DNA of 5,625 nt. Source: an uncultured bacterium (lineage in GTDB: Bacteria > Patescibacteriota > Minisyncoccia > Phycocordibacterales > GWA1-40-21). The position numbers and the translations under genes are program-made. Where the stretch lies: assembly GCA_903868205.1 (NCBI GenBank), contig CAIPUJ010000046.1, positions 1 to 5,625 of the forward strand. Direction: 5' to 3'. The notes beneath the pieces are model-generated. The model saw nothing but the letters and a program-made list of their open reading frames with translations. It had not been told where the DNA came from and did not search any database. Below are positions 1 through 3,844 of this stretch, piece after piece (positions within the stretch are counted from its first letter, which is position 1; each line of letters opens with the position of its first letter).

Positions 1-1
1 A

Positions 2-1003
2 AATCTTTCTTGGACAACAACAAATGCAAAGACTTGTACTCTAAATGGAGTAAACACATATCTAAACCTTTCAACATATGCTACACCAGCTTTGTCTACT
101 ACAACTACATATACATTAGCTTGTAAAAACCAACAGGGAGCAGAAACAAAAGATGAGGAGACTATTGTAGTCGCGGCTCTTAATCCAGCCACTATCAATT
201 TCCAGTCAGATATTTTAGAAGTCGCGTATCAAGGGAAAGCAAAACTTTCTTGGACAACAACAAATGCAAAGAGTTGTAAATTAAATGGTGTAAATGTTGC
301 TTTAAGTAACTCTAATTACCCAACTCCGGCTCTTACCACGACAACTACTTACACTTTAGGTTGTTTGAATCAACAAGGTGTAGAAACAAAACAAGAGAAG
401 ACTATTGTAGTAACACAACCAAATCTACCAACTGCTTCCATCACAGCCGAGGGTTCTGATGCATCAACAACAATAGCTTTTGGAAACACAGCAAATATTT
501 CTTGGAGCTCAACAAATGCAAAAACATGTAAGGTATCAGGAGGAACAATCAACATTACCACTCTTCTTTCAGGCACAAAAAACACAGGAAATCTTTCTGT
601 TCCAACTACATACAATATATCTTGTACAAATATTGCAGGACAAACAGTTACTGATTCTGTAATAGTGAATGTGATCGCGAAAGAATTACCAGTTGCAAAT
701 TTTTATAGCGGTTCTATTAATGCTCCAGGAGACATTGAGGTTGTTAAGGGAGCATCTGCTACCTTGAAATGGGATGCGTCTGGTACAACGAAGTCTTGTA
801 CATTAAACGCAGCAGCGGTTGCCCTTAATGGTACAAGAGAAATCAAGAATATCACGACAAATTCAACACAAACTTTGAAATGTAAAAATGACGCTAATGG
901 TGAAGTGATAAAAGTGTTAAATATCAAAATTATTATTAACCCAGCTACAGCTTTTGTAGCTTGGGAAGATGTTCTTAATTTAATAAATTTATTAAGAAAG
1001 TAA
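2..1003 (+). CDS. Surface protein with tandem Ig-like Cys-pair repeats (5'-partial, C-terminal 333 residues)
   Basis: The frame is open from base 2 and runs off the left edge, so the true start is outside the window; the first in-frame start-like codon, a TTG at 92, lies inside a repeat and is not a real start. Four units of about 75-90 residues are visible. Each has a core like 'LSWTTTNAKSC..NG' followed about 28-32 residues later by a 'TTTYTLxC' strand. The cysteines fall at 35/122, 275/362, 527/623 and 797/881, one pair per unit, consistent with one disulfide per beta-sandwich. Thr, Ser and Asn are abundant, as expected for an exported or surface-anchored filament. The fourth unit is the most diverged, and a short tail of about 21 residues with no obvious membrane segment ends the protein. 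Similar 'SWSSTNA.SC' repeats are familiar in large CPR surface proteins, but the family name and any adhesin role are inference. Confidence 0.8.
   Translation, partial: NLSWTTTNAKTCTLNGVNTYLNLSTYATPALSTTTTYTLACKNQQGAETKDEETIVVAALNPATINFQSDILEVAYQGKAKLSWTTTNAKSCKLNGVNVALSNSNYPTPALTTTTTYTLGCLNQQGVETKQEKTIVVTQPNLPTASITAEGSDASTTIAFGNTANISWSSTNAKTCKVSGGTINITTLLSGTKNTGNLSVPTTYNISCTNIAGQTVTDSVIVNVIAKELPVANFYSGSINAPGDIEVVKGASATLKWDASGTTKSCTLNAAAVALNGTREIKNITTNSTQTLKCKNDANGEVIKVLNIKIIINPATAFVAWEDVLNLINLLRK
5..411 (+). repeat. Two adjacent 240-bp-period coding repeats
   Basis: Bases 5-171 and 245-411 are offset by exactly 240 bp (80 codons). They share a 28-bp exact run (5-32 versus 245-272) and an identical stretch around 'actattgtagt' (161-171 versus 401-411). 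The encoded units are roughly three-quarters identical, whereas the third and fourth Ig-like units keep only the motif. This indicates recent tandem duplication or homogenisation of units 1 and 2. The left copy touches the window edge, so more near-identical copies may lie upstream. Confidence 0.85.
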
Positions 1004-1020
1004 TCATAAATTGATTTCTA

Positions 1021-1058
1021 AACAAAAATGAGTCCGAAAGGGGCTCATTTTTGTTTTT
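1021..1058 (+). terminator. Intrinsic terminator of the surface-protein gene
   Basis: Arms 1021-1035 and 1041-1055 pair over 15 bp with one G-T wobble (1033-1043), closing a GAAAG loop. A T run (1054-1058) overlaps the base of the stem. The stem begins 17 bases after the stop codon. The A-rich 5' arm means it could also end transcription from the other side. Confidence 0.9.
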
Positions 1059-1069
1059 ATAGGAAAACC

Positions 1070-1097
1070 TTGCATAAATTCGTATTTATGCTATTAT
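1070..1097 (+). promoter_or_regulatory. rpsO promoter with extended -10, near-leaderless
   Basis: TTGCAT (1070-1075) is separated by 16 bp from TATTAT (1092-1097), which is preceded by TG at 1089-1090, an extended -10. Counting the last T as -7 puts +1 near 1104, only about 3 bases before the rpsO ATG at 1107. The mRNA would thus have essentially no leader and no room for a ribosome binding site. The start point is inferred, not measured. Confidence 0.7.
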
Positions 1098-1106
1098 GTT
1101 GAAACA

Positions 1107-1370
1107 ATGCTTACAAAAACAAAGAAACAAAAAGTAATTGGCGAGCACGCAATTCATGCTACAGACACTGGTTCTCCAGAGGTTCAGGTTGCTATGCTTA
1201 CTAAGAAAATTGAGGAATTAACTAAACATTTGAAGAAAAATGCGAAAGATAATCACTCAAGAAGAGGTCTTCTAGGTATGGTTGCGGATAGACAAAAACA
1301 CTTGAAATATTTAGAGAAAAACTATCCTAAGAGATACTCTGCAATAACAAAGAAAGTCGGTTTAAAATAA
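1107..1370 (+). CDS. rpsO: 30S ribosomal protein S15
   Basis: The 87-residue product matches the S15 family (usual length 88-89) over its whole length. S15 is a primary binder of the central domain of 16S rRNA in the small subunit. Diagnostic segments are 'HATDTGSPEVQVAMLT' (about residues 17-32), the 'LTKHLKKNAKDNHSRRGLLGMV' region (about 38-59), which holds the conserved HSRRGLL rRNA-contact motif, and the basic C-terminal helix with 'KYLEKNYPKRY'. The ATG at 1107 gives the family-typical N-terminus. No Shine-Dalgarno sequence precedes it and the predicted transcript starts about 3 bases upstream. The gene has its own promoter and terminator, so it is probably monocistronic here. In many bacteria pnp follows directly; here pnp begins about 2.5 kb downstream. 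Confidence 0.97.
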   Translation: MLTKTKKQKVIGEHAIHATDTGSPEVQVAMLTKKIEELTKHLKKNAKDNHSRRGLLGMVADRQKHLKYLEKNYPKRYSAITKKVGLK

Positions 1371-1377
1371 TCTATTA

Positions 1378-1408
1378 CAAAATCCGCCAAAAGGCGGATT
1401 TTGTTTTT
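1378..1408 (+). terminator. rpsO intrinsic terminator
   Basis: A perfect 11-bp stem (1378-1388 with 1393-1403), GC-rich at its top (CCGCC/GGCGG), closes an AAAA tetraloop and is followed by five T (1404-1408). It starts seven bases after the rpsO stop codon. Classic rho-independent form. Confidence 0.95.
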
Positions 1409-1410
1409 AA

Positions 1411-1419
1411 TGATACAAT
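1411..1419 (+). promoter_or_regulatory. Candidate extended -10 promoter for the NYN gene
   Basis: TGATACAAT (TG at 1411-1412, TACAAT 1414-1419) lies immediately after the rpsO terminator. No good -35 is visible at normal spacing because that place is occupied by the terminator stem, so the extended -10 would have to compensate. It predicts a start near 1426 and a ~39-base AT-rich leader without a Shine-Dalgarno sequence. A competing candidate is TTTAAT at 1453-1458, six bases before the ATG, which would make the gene leaderless; it lacks the important second-position A and has no -35. Confidence 0.4.
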
Positions 1420-1464
1420 GTAAGTAGGGTCGAATTTTAATAGAAAAATAATTTTAATAAATAT

Positions 1465-2010
1465 ATGTCAGTAATTAAACATAAAAACCAAAGAGTTGGT
1501 GTTTTTATAGATACACAAAATTTATATCATTCAGCGAAGAATTTATATGGAGCAAAAGTTAATTTTGGTCAGGTAATAAAAGACGCGGTTGATGGAAGAG
1601 TTTTGATAAGAGCTACGGCCTATGTGATAACCACAGAAGCAGGGGATGAGAAGAATTTCTTTGAAGCCTTAGGTAAGGTAGGAATCACTACAAAAACAAA
1701 AAATCTACAAATATTTGCAGGAGGATCTAAAAAAGCAGATTGGGATGTTGGTATGGCTATAGATGCTATATCACTTTCGCCAAAGCTAGACGCCGTAATA
1801 CTTGTAACAGGAGACGGAGACTTTATTCCACTAGTGGAATATTTAAAGGTTGTTCAAGGATGCCAGGTGGAAGTAGTTTCTTATGGTAAATCAACATCAT
1901 CAAAGCTTATTGAGGTGGTAGACGACTTCATGGATTTGGATTTAAACCCAAGGAAATATCTTTTGGGCGGCCCAAACATAAATAGAAATAATAGGAATCA
2001 AATTAAATAA
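1465..2010 (+). CDS. NYN-domain protein (LabA/DUF88 family), putative ribonuclease
   Basis: The 181-residue product is a compact NYN domain, a PIN-like metal-dependent nuclease fold. The expected acidic residues are present: 'VGVFIDTQNLY' (residues 11-21, D16 and N19), 'DWDVGMAIDA' (92-101, D92/D94/D100) and 'VTGDGDF' (114-120, D117/D119). These would form the metal site, so the protein looks catalytically intact. LabA-like members are predicted RNases; the substrate cannot be told from sequence. The last ~25 residues are basic and Asn-rich and may contact RNA. The ATG at 1465 lies nine codons before the conserved first strand, typical for the family; no Shine-Dalgarno sequence is seen. The gene sits between rpsO and pnp, both RNA-related, which suggests but does not prove a role in RNA turnover. 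No terminator follows, so some read-through into the next gene is possible. Confidence 0.85.
   Translation: MSVIKHKNQRVGVFIDTQNLYHSAKNLYGAKVNFGQVIKDAVDGRVLIRATAYVITTEAGDEKNFFEALGKVGITTKTKNLQIFAGGSKKADWDVGMAIDAISLSPKLDAVILVTGDGDFIPLVEYLKVVQGCQVEVVSYGKSTSSKLIEVVDDFMDLDLNPRKYLLGGPNINRNNRNQIK
1824..1841. repeat. 18-bp perfect palindrome inside the NYN gene
   Basis: TATTCCACTAGTGGAATA reads the same on both strands. It covers codons just after the catalytic 'TGDGDF' motif (I-P-L-V-E-Y). It may be a chance result of codon choice, a protein-binding site or a small mRNA hairpin; nothing else supports a function. Confidence 0.4.
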
Positions 2011-2021
2011 TATATAAACAA

Positions 2022-2030
2022 TTATCCACA
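2022..2030 (+). other. Isolated DnaA-box-like 9-mer
   Basis: TTATCCACA exactly matches the strong DnaA box consensus TTATNCACA. It is intergenic, three bases before the -35 of the Lcl gene. There is no cluster of boxes, no dnaA or dnaN gene and no unwinding element nearby, so this is not evidence for an origin. It could let DnaA affect the adjacent promoter, or be chance. Confidence 0.3.
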
Positions 2031-2032
2031 CC

Positions 2033-2063
2033 TTGCCAATGTACCTGGGGGGGGGGCTATAAT
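2033..2063 (+). promoter_or_regulatory. Promoter of the Lcl gene with a G10 tract in its spacer
   Basis: TTGCCA (2033-2038, 5 of 6 matches to TTGACA) and a perfect TATAAT (2058-2063) are separated by 19 bp, two more than the optimum. Ten of those bases are the G run at 2047-2056. Taking the last T of the -10 as -7 places +1 at about 2070, one base before the ATG at 2071, so the mRNA would be leaderless. This also rules out the in-frame GTG at 2065, which would lie upstream of the transcript. Confidence 0.75.
2047..2056 (+). repeat. Poly-G tract (G10) between -35 and -10
   Basis: Ten consecutive G in an otherwise AT-rich intergenic region. Homopolymers of this length are slippage-prone. A change of one or two bases would move promoter spacing from 19 toward 18 or 17 bp, the known mode of switching at promoters such as meningococcal porA. 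The exact count could also be a sequencing or assembly error. Confidence 0.85.
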
Positions 2064-2070
2064 AGTGGGT

Positions 2071-2784
2071 ATGCAGAAACTAAAAATCACTCTCTCATAT
2101 ATATTAGGCGGTGTAGCATTACTAGGAGCAGTAGCTTTAGCTGGAAGTCTCACTCCACCAGATGGAAGTTCTACAGATACACCTACAATGTTTACTACTT
2201 CTGATATATACAACAGACTAGATGATATCAACCATACTCCCCAAAACAAAAACACATCCACCACATCTTCTCCTGACATATCTATGAGATCACTCTCAGA
2301 AATCTGGGATAATTTCCCCACGATACTATCAAACACAATTGCTACAGGTACCACCATTATGGGTATAACAGGAACCCTCTACGGAGACACAGACCCGAGC
2401 AAGGTTCTAGATACTGCTATATATCCTGGGACTGCTACTGTTGCTCCTTACTCTTTAGTTTTACAAACTGAACAAGATTTTGTATTGAATTGGGACGACG
2501 CAATTTCGTATGCTCAACATTTAGAAATTGACGGAATAACAGTATCAGAAACACCTCAAAACATTTGGCGACTTGCTACAATTTCAGAGTTAATGAAGTT
2601 TTACGGTGAAAGATATTTAGAGGGTAATCCTAACAATATAACTGGCTTTCTTAGCGGTAATGTTTATTGGGCCTCTACTTTAGCTGGTGGAATTAGTCCT
2701 TATTATATTGGCTATGATGAAGGTAGTATTTCCTTTTTTTATGCAGATAAAATAAATTTATTTAATGTTCGCTGTGTTCGATAG
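2071..2784 (+). CDS. Secreted/membrane-anchored Lcl_C (DUF1566) domain protein
   Basis: The product from ATG 2071 has 237 residues. Residues 3-27 form a short basic start plus a hydrophobic helix ('LSYILGGVALLGAVALAG'), a signal peptide or N-terminal anchor. Residues ~28-130 are a Thr/Ser/Pro-rich linker with an 'SDIYNRLDDI' motif. The C-terminal part matches the Lcl_C/DUF1566 fold seen in collagen-like surface proteins and many environmental exported proteins: 'NWDDAISYAQHL' (~145-157), 'WRLATISEL' (W166), 'YWAST' (Y199-T203) and the terminal 'VRCVR'. The usual WRLPT is WRLAT here. Only one Cys (C235) remains, so the domain lacks the internal disulfide some members have. Function is unknown; a surface-binding role is plausible. 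The ATG at 2071 is preferred over GTG 2065 because the -10 box ends at 2063. The poly-G promoter suggests variable expression. Confidence 0.8.
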   Translation: MQKLKITLSYILGGVALLGAVALAGSLTPPDGSSTDTPTMFTTSDIYNRLDDINHTPQNKNTSTTSSPDISMRSLSEIWDNFPTILSNTIATGTTIMGITGTLYGDTDPSKVLDTAIYPGTATVAPYSLVLQTEQDFVLNWDDAISYAQHLEIDGITVSETPQNIWRLATISELMKFYGERYLEGNPNNITGFLSGNVYWASTLAGGISPYYIGYDEGSISFFYADKINLFNVRCVR

Positions 2785-2816
2785 TATTTTTCTTACATAA
2801 TTATATTCAATCTAAA

Positions 2817-2857
2817 AAATAACAAAAAAGAGGCTTAAAGCCTCTTTTTTGTTATTT
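2817..2857. terminator. Bidirectional terminator after the Lcl gene
   Basis: A stem of about 19 bp (2817-2835 with 2839-2857) has a GAGGCT/AGCCTC core next to a three-base loop, with A6 on the left and T6 on the right. Because both arms carry the A/T tract, it can work on either strand. It separates the Lcl gene from the toxin-antitoxin promoter, whose -35 starts 10 bases further on. Confidence 0.9.
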
Positions 2858-2866
2858 AGTTATGTA

Positions 2867-2894
2867 TTGACAATGTAATTACATTGTATATACT
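2867..2894 (+). promoter_or_regulatory. Toxin-antitoxin promoter
   Basis: A perfect TTGACA (2867-2872) and TATACT (2889-2894) are separated by 16 bp. Setting the last base of the -10 at -7 puts +1 at 2901, exactly the A of the ATG in the direct repeat ATGAAT. The start is therefore predicted to be leaderless, as at rpsO and the Lcl gene. A palindromic operator fills the spacer, as expected for an autoregulated module. Confidence 0.8.
2870..2887. promoter_or_regulatory. Palindromic operator for the DinJ/RelB-type antitoxin
   Basis: ACAATGTAATTACATTGT is a perfect 18-bp palindrome covering the end of the -35 and nearly the whole spacer. Its centre, ATGTAA-TTACAT, fits the hexad [A/T]TGT[A/C]A known as the E. 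coli RelB binding unit, arranged as an inverted pair. Binding here by the antitoxin's ribbon-helix-helix dimer, alone or with toxin, would block RNA polymerase. Similarity to the RelB site is from knowledge of the family; binding is inferred. Confidence 0.75.
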
Positions 2895-2900
2895 TATATT

Positions 2901-2972
2901 ATGAATCCCGTTAGAGACCACGGTCACTTTACTGGGATTACATTATTGGGTTTATTTAAATCTAATTTATAA
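2901..2972 (+). other. Possible leaderless upstream ORF (23 codons)
   Basis: The ATG at 2901 coincides with the predicted transcription start and opens a 23-codon frame (beginning MNPVRDHG) ending at TAA 2970-2972. It is in the same frame as the antitoxin, and that TAA is the only stop between 2901 and the antitoxin start at 3024. It is probably a by-product of the inserted 117-bp segment rather than a functional peptide, but if ribosomes load on the 5' AUG they would translate it before reaching the antitoxin. Confidence 0.3.
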
Positions 2973-3023
2973 ATAATAATTTTGACAGGAAATGGTAACG
3001 ACCGTGACCTGTCTCTAAACGGG
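2907..3023. mobile_element. Candidate 117-bp MITE-like insertion with ATGAAT target duplication
   Basis: The left end reads CCCGTT-AGAGAC-(CAC)-GGTCAC (2907-2927). The inverted right end reads CCCGTT-T-AGAGAC-(A)-GGTCAC (3023 back to 3004). These are ~20-bp terminal inverted repeats with small indels around an AT-rich core without an ORF for a transposase. Both ends are flanked by the direct repeat ATGAAT (2901-2906 and 3024-3029). Excision of the element plus one repeat gives a promoter joined directly to the antitoxin coding sequence, with the ATG six bases after the -10. Each piece is visible in the sequence; that it is a transposed element is inference. The alternative is a native regulatory RNA stem. 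Confidence 0.55.
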
Positions 3024-3293
3024 ATGAATACAACATTACAAATAAGAATAGATTCAAAAGACAAGAAGGATGCTCAAAAAATTTTTAAGGATTTGGGTAT
3101 GGATATTACTACTGGTGTAAAAAGTTTTATTAAACAAGTCGTTATAGATAAAGCATTACCTTTTCAACCAAGGACGGAGAATGGTTTTACACCAGAATTT
3201 GAGGCGATGATACTTAGAGAATCAGCTTGGGCCAAAAAGCATGCTAAAAGATATACAAATGTAGATGATATGTTTAGAGATTTAGAGAAATAA
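3024..3293 (+). CDS. dinJ: DinJ/RelB-family antitoxin
   Basis: The product from ATG 3024 has 89 residues. Residues 2-46 ('TTLQIRIDSKDKKDAQKIF', then '..LGMDITTGVKSFIKQVV..KALPF') form the ribbon-helix-helix DNA-binding and dimer domain of the RelB/DinJ family. Residues ~50-89, ending in 'YTNVDDMFRDLEK', form the C-terminal toxin-wrapping segment; DinJ of E. coli ends similarly ('DADDLFDKL'). It should neutralise the downstream YafQ-like RNase and repress its own promoter through the palindrome at 2870-2887. The frame extends up to a TTG at 2982, but the family's N-terminus begins right at ATG 3024 and the extension is encoded by the inserted segment. No Shine-Dalgarno sequence precedes the ATG: GGG abuts it and the first two bases of the AUG lie in a predicted long-range stem with the mRNA 5' end. 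The stop is three bases from the toxin start. Confidence 0.9.
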   Translation: MNTTLQIRIDSKDKKDAQKIFKDLGMDITTGVKSFIKQVVIDKALPFQPRTENGFTPEFEAMILRESAWAKKHAKRYTNVDDMFRDLEK

Positions 3294-3296
3294 TTT

Positions 3297-3575
3297 ATGT
3301 TGAATGTTTATTTCTCTAAAAGGTATAAAAAATCTTTTAAAATTTTATTAAAATCTGGTAGATTTGATAAGGAGAAGGTTAAGCTAGCTGTATCCAATTT
3401 GGCAAACGGGGTAAATTTAGATCCCAAATACAGAGATCACCAATTGGTTGGACCATTGTCTAAATACAGAGAATGTCATATAGAAAGTGACTTGTTGATA
3501 ATATATGAAATAGATATCGATGAAAATTATCTAGAAATCGTTAATATCGGCACTCATTCTGAATTGTTTGGCTAA
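3297..3575 (+). CDS. yafQ: YafQ-family mRNA interferase toxin
   Basis: The 92-residue product has the same length and layout as E. coli YafQ, a ribosome-dependent endoribonuclease of the RelE superfamily that cuts mRNA in the A site. The catalytic residues of YafQ (H50, H63, D67, H87, F91) have counterparts: H48 in 'KYRDHQL', H61 in 'RECHI', D65 in 'ESDLLIIY', H87 in 'GTHSELFG' and F91. The enzyme therefore looks intact and active. The basic N-terminal stretch ('SKRYKKSFKILLKSGRFDK') is usual for rRNA contact. The gene follows the antitoxin by three bases without a Shine-Dalgarno sequence, so translation is probably coupled. A long terminator hairpin follows about 30 bases after the stop. Targets in this organism are not known. 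Confidence 0.93.
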   Translation: MLNVYFSKRYKKSFKILLKSGRFDKEKVKLAVSNLANGVNLDPKYRDHQLVGPLSKYRECHIESDLLIIYEIDIDENYLEIVNIGTHSELFG

Positions 3576-3607
3576 ATTTTTAATAGGTACCAGACGAAAA
3601 TAAAGCT

Positions 3608-3658
3608 TTTAAACAAAACAAAACCCAAGTGGTCTGCTTGGGTTTTGTTTTGTTTAAA
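3608..3658. terminator. Long perfect bidirectional terminator after the toxin gene
   Basis: Arms 3608-3629 and 3637-3658 pair perfectly over 22 bp around a seven-base loop (TGGTCTG). The top is CCCAAG/CTTGGG and the rest is an A/C tract facing a T/G tract (ttttgttttgttt), which serves as the T-rich tail. It is symmetric enough to stop transcription from both sides and closes the toxin-antitoxin cassette. Confidence 0.9.
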
Positions 3659-3661
3659 TTG

Positions 3662-3670
3662 TGGTATTAT
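3662..3670 (+). promoter_or_regulatory. Candidate extended -10 promoter for pnp
   Basis: TGGTATTAT has TG at 3662-3663 and TATTAT at 3665-3670. As at the NYN gene, it sits right after the upstream terminator, with no convincing -35 in the hairpin arm. It predicts +1 near 3677 and a leader of about 168 bases, the longest in the window. No other good promoter is seen before pnp. Confidence 0.45.
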
Positions 3671-3676
3671 TTTAAT

Positions 3677-3844
3677 TAGATATTTTATTGGTTTTGATTT
3701 ATTAGCTGATTTGCTAGAAGATACACAGCTTGGAACCAAAAGTTCTGACCTGAAATCTTTTAGTAAGTCTTAATTTAGAATTGTTGCCAAGGAGGAACCT
3801 TTCTTAAGATTTTAAGGTTCCACCTTTTCAACAGAATAAAAAAT
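3677..3844 (+). promoter_or_regulatory. pnp leader with a strong hairpin enclosing an AAGGAGG
   Basis: No gene is seen here. Bases 3789-3801 and 3814-3826 form a 13-position stem with one A-A mismatch (3793/3822) and a 12-base loop. The left arm contains AAGGAGG (3789-3795), an ideal Shine-Dalgarno sequence, but it is 49 bases from the pnp ATG and has no start codon at proper distance. TGGAACC at 3731-3737 can pair with GGTTCCA (3816-3822) and so compete with the hairpin. In E. coli and relatives the pnp leader has an RNase III-cut hairpin through which PNPase represses itself; an analogous role here is a guess from position. Confidence 0.5.

Noticed and set aside
92..94. TTG as the start of the surface-protein gene
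   Set aside because: The frame is open to the left edge and upstream codons encode the first half of the same Ig-like unit, including its first Cys.
370..615. Antisense ORF across the Ig-like repeats
   Set aside because: It mirrors a clear coding gene with strong repeat conservation and has no promoter or recognisable product. The same applies to antisense frames at 703-927, 2022-2357, 3775-4002 and 5186-5583.
480..662. Second plus-strand frame within the surface-protein gene
   Set aside because: It is an out-of-frame reading of the Cys-pair repeats; the repeat period and conservation support only the other frame.
2022..2063. Replication origin suggested by the DnaA box
   Set aside because: There is only one box, with no cluster, no origin-linked genes and no AT-rich unwinding element arranged with it.
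2047..2069. G-quadruplex at the G10 tract
   Set aside because: A single G run plus one GGG nearby does not make four tracts; an intramolecular quadruplex is not well supported.
2065..2070. GTG as the start of the Lcl gene
   Set aside because: It lies two bases after the TATAAT box and so upstream of the predicted transcript start; ATG 2071 gives a normal signal sequence.
2982..2987. A second TTGACA as a -35 of an inner antitoxin promoter
   Set aside because: At 16-18 bp downstream only GTGACC/TGACCT/GACCTG are found, none resembling a -10 box.
2982..3023. TTG start giving the antitoxin 14 extra N-terminal residues
   Set aside because: The extra residues are encoded by the right end of the inverted-repeat segment and do not resemble the RelB/DinJ N-terminus, which begins at ATG 3024.
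3677..3844. T-box or other known riboswitch in the pnp leader
   Set aside because: None of the conserved sequence blocks of a known riboswitch class could be recognised; only the simple hairpin and a competing pairing are visible.
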